In this document: positions 1 through 8,477 of the stretch, in pieces
Layout of the letters: each line of letters starts with the position of its first letter
How positions within the stretch are numbered: the first letter of the stretch is position 1
Source of the DNA: Corallococcus sp. EGB
Lineage (GTDB): Bacteria > Myxococcota > Myxococcia > Myxococcales > Myxococcaceae
Assembly (NCBI RefSeq): GCF_019968905.1
Contig: NZ_CP079946.1
Span: forward strand, 6,359,356-6,423,355
DNA length: 64,000 nucleotides
Reading direction: 5' to 3'
Made by a program: the position numbers and the translations under genes
The notes under the pieces: generated by a model
Database searches by the model: none
Told to the model about the DNA's origin: nothing
What the model saw: only the letters and a program-made list of their open reading frames with translations

Positions 1-686
1 TGCTCGCCGGTCCACGACGTGCGCACCACCTGCCACGGGTAGCCCGCGCTGGGCGTGGTGTGGATGATGATGGCGCCCGCCGCGCCCGTCTTCGCCGCCT
101 GCTCGTACTTGTAATCCCAGCGGCCGTACCAGAGGCGCGTCTTGCCCGCGAAGAGGCGCGGATCATCCTCCGGATCATTGTTGAGGATGATCAGCGTCTT
201 GCCCTTCAGGTCCGCGCCCTTGAAGTCGTCCCACTGGTACTCCGGCGCGACGATGCCGTAGCCCACGAACACCAGCTCGGACGCGTCCAGCTTCGCCTCC
301 GGCGCCTGCACCCCGGACACGGCGATGAAGTCCTCGCGCGGCTGGAGCTCCACGCGGCCGGCCTTTGACTGGAAGGTCATGGTGCCGGGGCGGCTGTGGA
401 TGCCCATCAGGTCGAAGCGCTGGAGGTAGCTGCCATCCTCCGCCCCCGGCTTGAGGCCCAGACCCTCGAACTGCGTGGCGATGTACTCCTGCGCCAGCGC
501 GTCGCCGCGCGTGCCGGGGCCGCGGCCCTCCAGCAGGTCGCTCGCGAGGAAGCGCACGTGCGCGCGCAGGAGGTCCGCGGTGATGGCCTGTTCGGCCGTC
601 TTCTCCTGCGGCGTGACGGTGAAGGCGCCCGCGGCGAGCGCGGACACCGAGCACAGCGAAACGAACAACGCGGGGAGGAGCCTCAT
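1..686 (-). CDS. M28-family metallopeptidase, N-terminal part (runs off the window)
   Basis: The minus strand from the ATG at 686 reads MRLLPALFVSLCSVSALAAG, a Sec signal peptide. A segment with LASDLLEGRGPGTRG follows near residue 50, which is the usual opening of secreted M28 (aminopeptidase Y-like) peptidases. Residues ~125-225 (VFVGYGIVAPEYQWDDFKG, then GKTLIILNNDP and AGAAGAIIIHT) match the protease-associated (PA) insert found in these enzymes. The zinc-binding catalytic residues lie further downstream and outside the window, so activity cannot be judged. The protein is probably a periplasmic or secreted di-zinc aminopeptidase. It starts 46 bp after the cysS stop on the same strand, so co-transcription is possible. 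Confidence 0.85.
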   Translation of the reverse strand, partial: MRLLPALFVSLCSVSALAAGAFTVTPQEKTAEQAITADLLRAHVRFLASDLLEGRGPGTRGDALAQEYIATQFEGLGLKPGAEDGSYLQRFDLMGIHSRPGTMTFQSKAGRVELQPREDFIAVSGVQAPEAKLDASELVFVGYGIVAPEYQWDDFKGADLKGKTLIILNNDPEDDPRLFAGKTRLWYGRWDYKYEQAAKTGAAGAIIIHTTPSAGYPWQVVRTSWTGE

Positions 687-732
687 GGGCCTGGTGCGTA
701 GCATGGCCGCACGGGCGCCCCCCAGCGGGTTT

Positions 733-2202
733 TCAGGGTGCTGTCGCCGCCACCTTCCAGGAGGTGCCAGCAGGCGTGTCCATGATGTCCACGCCCAGGG
801 CCTTGAGGGCCCCGCGCACCTGGTCCGCCTTGGCGAAGTCCTTCGCGGCGCGCGCGGCGGTCCGCTCGGCGAGCAGCCGCTCCACCTCCGCCACGTCGAT
901 GCCGCGCTCGCGCACCGCCCGGTCCCGGCGGCGCAGCAGCCACTCGCCCGGGGCGTCCTCGAAGAGGCCGAGGACGCGGGAGGCCTCACGCACCTGTTCA
1001 CGCAGCGCCTGGAGCGTGCGGCCCACCAGCGGCTTGTCCTTCACGGGCGGCTTGTCGGTGAGCTCGTTCATCAAGCCGAAGAGCCCCGACAGCGCGCCCA
1101 GCGCGTCCGCGGTGTTGAAGTCGTCGTCCATGGCGGACTCGAACTCCGCGAGGAAGCGCGCGGGGTCGCCGTGCAGCGGGCCCTTGCCGAAGTCCTTCCC
1201 CGCCACGCGCTCGTCCACCTTGCGCAGTGTTTCGTAGAAGTACTCCATGCGCCCTTCCGCGTCCTGGAGCGCCTTGTCCGTGAAGTTGATGGGGTGGCGG
1301 TAGTGCGTGGAGAGGAAGAAGAAGCGCAGGGCCTCCGGGTCCACCTTGGCGAGCGCGTCGCGCAGGCGCACCACGTTGCCCAGCGACTTGGACATCTTCG
1401 CGCCTTCCAGGTCCAGGAAGCCGCAGTGCATCCAGTACTTCGCCATCGTCTGGCCGGTGGCGGACTCGCTCTGGGCGATCTCGTTCTCGTGGTGGGGGAA
1501 GATGAGGTCCAGCGCCCCGCCGTGGATGTCGAAGGTGCGGCCCAGGAACTTCTCGCTCATCGCGGAGCACTCGATGTGCCAGCCCGGACGGCCCTTTCCC
1601 CACGGGCTGTCCCACGAGGGCTCTCCCGGCTTCGCCGCCTTCCACAGCGCGAAGTCCAGCGGCTGGCGCTTGAGGTCGCCGGGCTGCACGCGCTCGCCCT
1701 GGCACAGGTCCTCCAGGTTGCGCTTGGACAGCTTCGCGTAGTCGTCGTCCTTGTCGACGGCGAAGTACACGTCGCCCTTCGCTTCGTACGCATAGCCCTT
1801 GTCCACGAGCGTCTGGATGAGGGCGACGATCTCCGGAATCGTCTCGCTCACGCGCGGGGACACGTCCGGTTCGCGCAGGTGCAGCGCGCGCACGTCCTCC
1901 CGGAAGATCTCCACGAAGCGCGAGGCGAGCGCCACGGGCTCCTCGCCCGTCTCGTGCGCGGCCTTGATGATCTTGTCGTCGACGTCCGTGTAGTTGCGCA
2001 CGTACGTCACCTTGAAGCCCCGGTAGCGCAGGTAGCGGACCACCACGTCGAACGACGTGAAGGTGCGCGCGTTACCGATATGGATGTAGCTGTAGACCGT
2101 AGGCCCACAGACATAGACCTTCACCTCGCCGGGCACGAGCGGCTCCAGCGGCTCCTTCTGCATGGACATCGTGTTGTAGAGCCGGATGGATGGGGGGGCC
2201 AC
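733..2202 (-). CDS. cysS: Cysteinyl-tRNA synthetase
   Basis: Charges tRNA-Cys with cysteine in the cytoplasm. It is 489 aa when started at the GTG at 2202. That start is preferred because GGAGG sits about 7 nt upstream and the protein then begins with the family's IRLYNT segment; the open frame continues upstream to 2262 but without conserved sequence. Class I signatures are present: HIGNAR (HIGH motif) near residue 38 and KMSKS near residue 270. Zinc ligands are visible as VCGPTV, WHIECSAM and FPHHENE. The C-terminal ~100 residues are the helical anticodon-binding region. Length is normal for a bacterial CysRS. The gene is divergent from the FHA gene at 2331 across a 128-bp gap. Confidence 0.97.
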   Translation of the reverse strand: MAPPSIRLYNTMSMQKEPLEPLVPGEVKVYVCGPTVYSYIHIGNARTFTSFDVVVRYLRYRGFKVTYVRNYTDVDDKIIKAAHETGEEPVALASRFVEIFREDVRALHLREPDVSPRVSETIPEIVALIQTLVDKGYAYEAKGDVYFAVDKDDDYAKLSKRNLEDLCQGERVQPGDLKRQPLDFALWKAAKPGEPSWDSPWGKGRPGWHIECSAMSEKFLGRTFDIHGGALDLIFPHHENEIAQSESATGQTMAKYWMHCGFLDLEGAKMSKSLGNVVRLRDALAKVDPEALRFFFLSTHYRHPINFTDKALQDAEGRMEYFYETLRKVDERVAGKDFGKGPLHGDPARFLAEFESAMDDDFNTADALGALSGLFGLMNELTDKPPVKDKPLVGRTLQALREQVREASRVLGLFEDAPGEWLLRRRDRAVRERGIDVAEVERLLAERTAARAAKDFAKADQVRGALKALGVDIMDTPAGTSWKVAATAP

Positions 2203-2330
2203 GGTGGAGGGTCCTCCTTTGGGAACAGGGCGGGCGCGGCACTTGCGCAACGCGATACACACTCTAGGATCCCAGGTCCCACACAGGCCAGCCCTTGGCG
2301 TTGGAAGCGTCGGATAGGGAGAATCGCCGC

Positions 2331-4064
2331 ATGGCTCCGCCGAATCCGAAGCGTCCGCCGCGCCCGCCCCGCCCTCCTGGGCAGCAGGCGTCGTCGGACG
2401 ACCCGTCGGAGGAGCTGCCCTTCGACGACGACGAGGTGGCTCCCCTGCAGGCGGATGATCCCCGCCCTCAGCGCGTGCCCCAGTATCCGGCGGGCCCCCG
2501 GAAGCAGATGCGGCGAGGGCCGGGTGAGCGCACGCGGTCGGACCGGGAGCTGTCGCCCCGGTACGACTGGGCGAAGGAGTATTCGGATCCGGGCTTGACG
2601 CCTGCCTTCGTGTACGTGGAGCGCGGGCCCGGCGCCGGGCAGCTCGTGCCGCTGCGGCAGGGGTCCATCACGCTGGGGCGTTCTTCGACGTCGGACCTGC
2701 GGCTCCAGCATGCGTCCATCAGCCGCCGCCACGCGCAGCTGACCCGGCGTGGCAATGACTTCACCGTTCGCGACCTGGGCAGCCAGAACGGCACATTCGT
2801 CAACCGCCTGCGCATCAAGGGCGAGGTGGAGCTGCAACCCGGGGACGAGCTGAGCCTGGGCAACGCGACGCTGCGGCTGCGAGGGACGGGCGCCGGTCCG
2901 ACGATGAGCCGGACAGCGGTGGATCCAGCGCGGCCTCGCACGGTGAAGCGTCCGCTGAGTGGTGTTGCCGTGGCGGTGGCCGCCGCGGTCGTGGGTTCCG
3001 CCGTCGCGGCGTTGATCAGCGTGGTGGCCATGCGGATGGCGGACCGGACGCCCGCGAGAAATCCGACGGAAGGCGGGCCCCCCCAGGTCCCTGGGACTCC
3101 TGCGGCGCCCGCGAACGAGGCGAGAGAGGCCGGGGCGGAGGTTCCCGCGAAGGAAGCCTCTGGCGCCGGTGCGGAGCCCATCGGACAGGAAGCAGCCGAG
3201 ACAGCGGCCGCATCCGCGAAGGAAGGCCAGGCTGGGCGTGCGGAGACGTCCGTGGCGGCTCCGGGCATCAGCGCCCGTGAGCCCGCCCGGAGCACCGGAG
3301 GGGTCCCTTCGCCCAGCGCAACGAATGTCGCCCGTGAGGGGCACGAGCGCACGGCGCCGGGCGCGGGTGAGGTGGCGGCGCTCAGCGCGGTGGAGGTCGC
3401 TCGCGGCATGCGGCCTGGCGCGGCAGCGAACAAGGACGGGAGCACTGGAGCGGCGAAGGTCCTCAGCGCTTCGGACATCGCTCGGGGCATGCACTCCGGC
3501 ACTGCGACGACACTGGACGCGGCTCCGAGCGCCGTCGAGGTCGTGGACCCCGCGAAGGCGGGCGCCATCCATGCGGGTGCTTCGAGCGCGGGCCACGTCG
3601 TCGCCGCATCCGAGCGGAAGGCCCTTTCCTCGGCTGATCCGTCGGGACCTCCGGATGAGCGCCAGCGTGCGGACATCCTCGCTCGCTACGAAGCAGGGGA
3701 TGTCTCTGGCGCGCTGGCCCAGGCGAAGCGCGCGAACCTCACGCCCCTGGTCCAGCAGCTCACCCGCTTCCAGACCGCCGAGTCCGCCGCCCGGGCGGCA
3801 CTGGCCGAGAAGGACCGCCCCCGGGCGCTCGATGCGCTCAGCGCCGCCGTGCGGGCGGACCAGGAGCTGTCCCATGGCTGGAGCCGCCAGGGAACCAGCC
3901 TGCGGCGCCAGCTTGCCGGGCTGTATGTGCGCGCGGGCCAGGAAGCAGTTCGTGCCCAGCGCTTCGCCGACGCTCGCGAGGCCTTCACCGCGGCCCTCCA
4001 GTACGACGCGGACAATGCCGAGGCCCGCTCGCAGTTGGCGGCGCTGGATGCGCAGGCGCGTTGA
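2331..4064 (+). CDS. FHA-domain membrane protein with TPR-like C-terminus
   Basis: 577 aa from the ATG at 2331, preceded by an AGGGAGA element; an in-frame TTG at 2295 is less likely. Residues 1-80 are Pro/Arg-rich. A forkhead-associated domain covers about 93-185, with the diagnostic GRSSTSDLRL, SISRRHAQL and DLGSQNGTFVN motifs, so it should bind phosphothreonine peptides. One hydrophobic segment (about 212-236, VAVAVAAAVVGSAVAALISV) probably spans the membrane and puts the FHA domain in the cytoplasm. A long Ala/Gly/Glu-rich linker with repeated 'SAxDIARGM/SAVEVARGM' phrases follows. The last ~130 residues look like degenerate TPR helices. A role in Ser/Thr-kinase signalling is inferred; the partner is unknown. 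Confidence 0.85.
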   Translation: MAPPNPKRPPRPPRPPGQQASSDDPSEELPFDDDEVAPLQADDPRPQRVPQYPAGPRKQMRRGPGERTRSDRELSPRYDWAKEYSDPGLTPAFVYVERGPGAGQLVPLRQGSITLGRSSTSDLRLQHASISRRHAQLTRRGNDFTVRDLGSQNGTFVNRLRIKGEVELQPGDELSLGNATLRLRGTGAGPTMSRTAVDPARPRTVKRPLSGVAVAVAAAVVGSAVAALISVVAMRMADRTPARNPTEGGPPQVPGTPAAPANEAREAGAEVPAKEASGAGAEPIGQEAAETAAASAKEGQAGRAETSVAAPGISAREPARSTGGVPSPSATNVAREGHERTAPGAGEVAALSAVEVARGMRPGAAANKDGSTGAAKVLSASDIARGMHSGTATTLDAAPSAVEVVDPAKAGAIHAGASSAGHVVAASERKALSSADPSGPPDERQRADILARYEAGDVSGALAQAKRANLTPLVQQLTRFQTAESAARAALAEKDRPRALDALSAAVRADQELSHGWSRQGTSLRRQLAGLYVRAGQEAVRAQRFADAREAFTAALQYDADNAEARSQLAALDAQAR

Positions 4065-4153
4065 CTGAGCAGGGCTCAAGGCCCACCGATGCGGGCCATG
4101 ACGCCAGGCTCATGACCTCCAGGCCGCCCACCTCCCGGCGCGGTCTTCCAAAT

Positions 4154-4174
4154 CCTGTCCGACTGTCGGACAGG
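4154..4174. repeat. Perfect 21-bp palindrome, first copy of array 1
   Basis: Ten-base arms CCTGTCCGAC and GTCGGACAGG flank a single T. This is the least degenerate member of array 1. An identical element occurs 17 kb away at 21580-21600 in array 2. With a one-base centre it is shaped more like a dimeric-protein operator than like an RNA hairpin, though a 9-bp stem with a 3-nt loop is also possible. Confidence 0.9.
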
Positions 4175-4950
4175 TTTCTGCCGCCCAGGGGGCACCGCCA
4201 CGGCAGGTAGCCTGACGGCCCCGAGGCGTGGAGAGCCCCGGAGGCACCTCAGCCTTGGGCGGCTGGCACTGTTGTCCAAGCCTGTCCGACAGCCGGACAA
4301 GTTCGCGCTGCTCGGCTGGGCAACGGGGCCGCGATGCGGAACTTCAAGACCAGTCCGACTGTCGGACCAGCTCCCGCTGCTCAGTGGGGTAGCGGGTCTG
4401 GCGGCGCGGCACTTCAGAGCTTGTCCGACAGTCGGACAGGTTTCTGGAGACTGGGGCCGGGAGGGCGTCCCTGCGCGGCTTTCCGGTCCGGAGCCGATTG
4501 TCGGACAAGTCTCCGCGGGTCGGTTCCGGGGGACTGCCGGCGACCGCCCCTCGGAACCGGGCCGGCTGTCGGACAGGTCTTCGCTGTTCGACGGAGCAGC
4601 GCCTCCCTGCCTCGGATCCCAAACAGGCTCAACTGTCGGACAGGTTCTGCTGATCAGCTGAAGCGGGGACCTCAACCCTGGTTTTTCAACGCAGTTCGAC
4701 TGTTGGACAGGTTTTCGCCGTGCTCTTTTAAGGGAGGACCTCACGGCCACCGCGCGCCAAACCGGTCCAGCAGTCGGACAGGTCTTGTTGCTCCACTGGC
4801 GCGGACGGGCCCGGTGCCGGCTGCCAAGTCTGGTCGGACTGTCGGACAGGTTTCCGCGGCTCGGTCACGGAAGGTCCCCCAGTCACGGCGTTCGAACCGG
4901 GCACGACTGCTGTCGGACAGGCTCTCGCGGCTCGGCCCTGCTGAGGCACC
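4154..4950. repeat. Repeat array 1: ~69-bp units built on a 21-bp palindrome
   Basis: This ~1-kb gap between two convergent genes holds eleven recognisable copies of a 21-bp element. The best copy (4154-4174) is a perfect palindrome with arms CCTGTCCGAC and GTCGGACAGG around one central base. Right arms begin at 4165, 4292, 4361, 4431, 4500, 4568, 4635, 4702, 4773, 4841 and 4912. Spacing is 67-71 bp throughout except the first interval (127 bp), which probably contains a decayed unit. Right arms are better kept than left arms. The intervening ~48 bp are themselves related (often T-rich then CGCGGCTCGG-like), so this is a tandem array and not CRISPR. No protein function is apparent. Confidence 0.9.
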
Positions 4951-5062
4951 CCACGCGGCCTGGCGTCTGGACTCCGGATACACGACGCCCCGGATTCCAT
5001 CGAGGGAACCCGGGGCGCGGGGTGCGAACGCGGCGGCTTGGAGCCGCGCGTCACGCGGGGAC

Positions 5063-5557
5063 TCAGGCGAGGTTGAAGATCTTCTTCAGGTCGGACTCGA
5101 CCTCTTCCTCGGAGCAGTCCTTGGCCAGAGACAGTTCCTTGATCAGCAGCGAGCGCGCCGTGTCCAGCATCTTGCGCTCACCGAAGGACAGGTCCTTGTC
5201 GCCCTTGAGCAGGTACAGGTCGCGGAGCACCTCGGCGATCTCGAAGACGGAGCCCGTCTTGATCTTCTCCATGTACTCGCGGTACCGGCGGTTCCACGTG
5301 GTGGAGTCGACCGAGATGTCCTTCTCGCGGAGGATGGAGTAGACCTGCTTGACGTCCTCCTCGCTGATGATTTCCCGGAGGCCAACCGACCCGACCTTGT
5401 TGATCGGGATCATGATCCGCATCCCGTTCTCCAGGATGCGCAGGACGTAGAACGACTGGCGCTGCCCGGCGACCTCGGTGTGCTCGATGCCCATCACCTC
5501 ACCGACGCCCTGGCCCGGATAAACCGCCTTGTCACCAGTCTTGAAGCTGGTCTGCAC
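5063..5557 (-). CDS. cdnL: CdnL, CarD-family RNA polymerase-binding factor
   Basis: 164 aa, the length of Myxococcus CdnL. Residues 1-65 (FKTGDKAVYPGQGVGEVMGI...) form the Tudor-like RNA-polymerase beta-subunit interaction domain. The rest is the helical CdnL C-terminal domain, with a basic tryptophan-containing segment (STTWNRRYREYMEKI) near residue 95 that in this family contacts the upstream edge of the transcription bubble. CdnL stabilises open complexes at sigma-A promoters, notably rRNA promoters, and is essential in Myxococcus. The start is a GTG at 5557 with AAGGAGG about 7 nt upstream. It lacks the HMGA-like tail of CarD, so it is CdnL and not CarD. Repeat array 1 lies just beyond its 3' end. 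Confidence 0.95.
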   Translation of the reverse strand: MQTSFKTGDKAVYPGQGVGEVMGIEHTEVAGQRQSFYVLRILENGMRIMIPINKVGSVGLREIISEEDVKQVYSILREKDISVDSTTWNRRYREYMEKIKTGSVFEIAEVLRDLYLLKGDKDLSFGERKMLDTARSLLIKELSLAKDCSEEEVESDLKKIFNLA

Positions 5558-5748
5558 TAACTGCCTCCTTGGAGAAAGCTTCGACCCCGGCCTTCGCGCC
5601 CGCCACTACTACCACAAACCACATCCACGGGCAACGAAATCGCCTTGACCACCCAATGCGGGCCGCACTACGGTGTCCGGTTTTGTGTGCGGTGTCGCTC
5701 GGTGTGTGAGCGCTGCAGGACGGACAGGGCGGTGGGTGGGGGTGGGTA

Positions 5749-8208
5749 TTGGTTCGTTATGCGTGGCGCGACCTGGGTACGCGTCCGTTGTTCTTTCCAG
5801 CGCTGAGCCTCTTGCTCGGCGCCCTTTGGCCAACCGGAACAGAGAGTTTCGCCGGGGTATTTCTCGTTGGCGCGCTTTGCCTGGGCGCGCTGGGCATGGC
5901 GCTTGGCCCCCTGCCCGGCGCGCATCTGGCGGTGCTCGGAGCACTGGCCCTGACCGGCGCGGGGCTTTCCGGTCTTGAGGCGCGGGTCGACATCCCGCCC
6001 TCGCTGAAGGACGGCGGCAGCGCGGTGCTCGAGGGTGAGTTGGAGCGCGTGGAGCGCTTCGACGGTGCCGTCCGCCTGCGGCTCGCCGTGGCCCGCGCGG
6101 GGTTGCTTTCAGGGCCTCCCGTTGCCTCCCGCTTCCGCGTCAGCCTTTCCGGGCGGGGCGAACGTCTGGAATTGCAACCCGGGCAGCGCGTGCGGGTGGA
6201 GGCGCGGCTCGTGCCGGATGCGCCCCCTGCGAATCCAGGGGAGCGGGACTTCGCATCGGCGCGGCGGCGGCAGGGTGTGGCCTTCACCGGCGGGTTCGTG
6301 CCGGGGCGCGTGCTGGCGCTCTCCCCTGCCCCCGCGTGGCGGCTCGCGCTGGAGGACGTGCGTGGACGGCTGACGACGGCGGTGCACGAGGTCTCGCCTT
6401 CCCCGGACGCGGCGGCGCTGTTCCTCACGCTGGCGGCCGGGCAGCGCGCGGACCTGGACGCGGCCTGGGAGGACGCGTTCTCGCGGGCGGGGCTCGCGCA
6501 TGTGCTCAGCGTCAGCGGGCTGCACGTGGCGGCGCTCGCGTTGATGACGCTCGCGTTGCTGCGGCGGGTGCTGGTGCGGCTGGGCGGGCGCTGGCGGGCC
6601 CTGGAGGCGCGGCGGTGGGCAGCCCCGGCGGCTGTGCCCTTTGTCTGGGCGTATGTGCTCTTCACGGGGAATCAGGCGCCCGCGGTGCGCTCGGCGGTGA
6701 TGGCCACGGCGGTACTGCTGGGCCTGGCGCTGTGGCGGCGCGCGGATGGGCTCAACGGGCTGTCGCTCGCGGCGCTGGCGCTGGTGGCCTGGACGCCCTC
6801 CAGCGTTGTGGATCTGTCACTCCGGCTGTCGTTCCTCGCGGTGCTCGGCCTGGTGTTGTTGTCGCCCGCGCTGCGCTCGGCCCTTCCCCTGGCCCCACCT
6901 GACCCTTCCGAGCCCCGGCGGCTGAAGCGGTGGGCCGCCCAGGCTCGGGAGACCGTGGCGGAGACGCTGTGCGCGAGCGCCGCGGCGACGCTCGTGGGGC
7001 TGCCCGTGGTGGCGGCGGCGTTCGGCCGGGTCAGCCTGGCGGGGCTCGTGTCCAACATCATCGCACTGCCCCTGTGCGGCGTGCTCACCGGGCTCGCGGC
7101 GGGGGGCGCGGCCCTCTTCGTCGTCGCACCCGCCGTGGCGACGCCCGTGCTGTGGGCGGGGGCCTGGGCGTCTGAGCTGCTGCTCCTGCTGACGCGCGCC
7201 TTCGCGGCCGTGCCCTTCGCGGCGGTGGAGGTACCGGGCCTGGGTGCATGGCTCGGCGGCGCGTACGCGGTGGGGCTGGGTGCCTGGGCGCTGGGCTCGG
7301 GGCGCTGGCGATGGCTGGGTGTGCTCACGCCGGGGGCCGTGCTGGGCGCCGTGGTGCTGCCCGTGCTCGCCCCGGAGCCCGCGCTGAGAATCACCTTCCT
7401 CTCCGTGGGACAGGGGGACGCCGTCGTGCTGCGCTCCCGGGGGCACCATGCGGTGGTGGACGCGGGCGGCGTCCCGGAGGGCGCGGACACCGGCGAGCGG
7501 TTCGTCCTGCCCTTCCTGAAGGCCGAGGGCGTGTCTCGCCTGGACCTGGCGGTGCTGTCCCATCCGCATCCGGACCATGCGCTCGGGCTCGTGTCCACCC
7601 TGGCCCAGGTGCCCGCCGAACGCCTGTGGCTGTCCGCGGGCAGCGCGGACGGACCGCTGTCCCGGCGTATCATCGCGGCCGCCAAGGGGGCCCAGGTCGA
7701 AGAGGTGCAGGTGGGGCACCCGGCGTTCACCCTTGGCGAGGCGACGCTGGAGGTGCTGGGGCCTCCCGTGGACCGGGAGTTGATGGAGGGCGCGAATGAC
7801 CGGAGCATCGTGCTCCGCGTCCGCCATGGCGACGTCACCGTGCTGCTGGCGGGCGACGTGGAGGCGGAGGGCGAGGCCGCGCTCGAGGAGGCGCTGGGCC
7901 CGGTGACGGTGTTGAAGGTGCCGCACCATGGTTCGCGCACGTCATCCTCGGCGGCGCTCCTGGAGCGCACGCGGCCGCGTCACGCGGTGTTCTGCGTGGG
8001 CCGACGCAACCGCTTCGGCTTCCCCCATCCGGAAGTCGAGGCGCGCTACCGCGCCCTGGGCACCGAGTGCTGGCGCACCGACAGGGACGGCGCCGTCACC
8101 CTGGAGAGCGACGGCCAGGACGTCCGCCTGGTGTCCTTCCTGCCACACGAGGGTTCCGTGCCCGTCGCCATTGCCAGGGGTGAGACGCAGGCCCAGCTTG
8201 AGCGGTGA
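5749..8208 (+). CDS. comEC: ComEC/Rec2 DNA-uptake channel protein
   Basis: 819 aa with the complete ComEC layout. The N-terminal membrane segments precede a DUF4131-like soluble domain (residues ~60-200). The polytopic 'competence' channel region (about 210-540) carries the motif FSRAGLAHVLSVSGLHVA. The C-terminal metallo-beta-lactamase-like domain has SHPHPDHALGL near residue 603 and a GDVEAEGE segment further on. ComEC takes single-stranded DNA across the inner membrane, and the C-terminal domain is the proposed strand-degrading nuclease. The start is uncertain: I use the in-frame TTG at 5749, since the nearby ATG at 5759 is in another frame. The stop overlaps the start of the next small gene. 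Confidence 0.93.
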   Translation: MVRYAWRDLGTRPLFFPALSLLLGALWPTGTESFAGVFLVGALCLGALGMALGPLPGAHLAVLGALALTGAGLSGLEARVDIPPSLKDGGSAVLEGELERVERFDGAVRLRLAVARAGLLSGPPVASRFRVSLSGRGERLELQPGQRVRVEARLVPDAPPANPGERDFASARRRQGVAFTGGFVPGRVLALSPAPAWRLALEDVRGRLTTAVHEVSPSPDAAALFLTLAAGQRADLDAAWEDAFSRAGLAHVLSVSGLHVAALALMTLALLRRVLVRLGGRWRALEARRWAAPAAVPFVWAYVLFTGNQAPAVRSAVMATAVLLGLALWRRADGLNGLSLAALALVAWTPSSVVDLSLRLSFLAVLGLVLLSPALRSALPLAPPDPSEPRRLKRWAAQARETVAETLCASAAATLVGLPVVAAAFGRVSLAGLVSNIIALPLCGVLTGLAAGGAALFVVAPAVATPVLWAGAWASELLLLLTRAFAAVPFAAVEVPGLGAWLGGAYAVGLGAWALGSGRWRWLGVLTPGAVLGAVVLPVLAPEPALRITFLSVGQGDAVVLRSRGHHAVVDAGGVPEGADTGERFVLPFLKAEGVSRLDLAVLSHPHPDHALGLVSTLAQVPAERLWLSAGSADGPLSRRIIAAAKGAQVEEVQVGHPAFTLGEATLEVLGPPVDRELMEGANDRSIVLRVRHGDVTVLLAGDVEAEGEAALEEALGPVTVLKVPHHGSRTSSSAALLERTRPRHAVFCVGRRNRFGFPHPEVEARYRALGTECWRTDRDGAVTLESDGQDVRLVSFLPHEGSVPVAIARGETQAQLER

Positions 8209-8468
8209 TGATCTCCGACGACCTGGACCTCCGGCAGCTCACCAAAGACCTGAAGGCACGACTGGGCCCGGGCGAGCCCGTGGGCTACCTGCGCGGCAAG
8301 GCCCTCATGCGCGACCTGCTGCTCGACATGAGGGACAAACAGTTCTCCGCGCTGGAAGCCGAGGAGCTCGTCGACACGCTGGTGGACCGGGGCTTCGTGC
8401 GCTTCCTCGGCGACCCGACGGAGCGCTCCGTCGCCGATGCGCCGTGGGAGATCTCGCCCCACACCTGA
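8208..8468 (+). CDS. Small conserved-looking protein translationally coupled to comEC
   Basis: 86 aa. Its ATG shares one base with the comEC stop codon (TGATG), so it is very likely translated by coupling. The sequence begins MISDDLDLRQLTKDLKARLG and is predicted mostly helical and acidic, without a signal peptide, membrane segment or cysteines. I do not recognise a family. Codon use and GC resemble the neighbours, which supports a real gene. A link to DNA uptake is only an inference from the overlap. Confidence 0.75.
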   Translation: MISDDLDLRQLTKDLKARLGPGEPVGYLRGKALMRDLLLDMRDKQFSALEAEELVDTLVDRGFVRFLGDPTERSVADAPWEISPHT

Positions 8469-8477
8469 CGCGCCCGC

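Noticed and set aside
451-2598. 715-aa open frame on the plus strand
   Set aside because: It runs antisense to cysS and the peptidase and crosses into the FHA gene; no domain is visible.
4154-4950. CRISPR array in the 4.1-4.95 kb gap
   Set aside because: Spacers resemble each other, unit length drifts, repeats are degenerate at one arm, and no cas gene is near.
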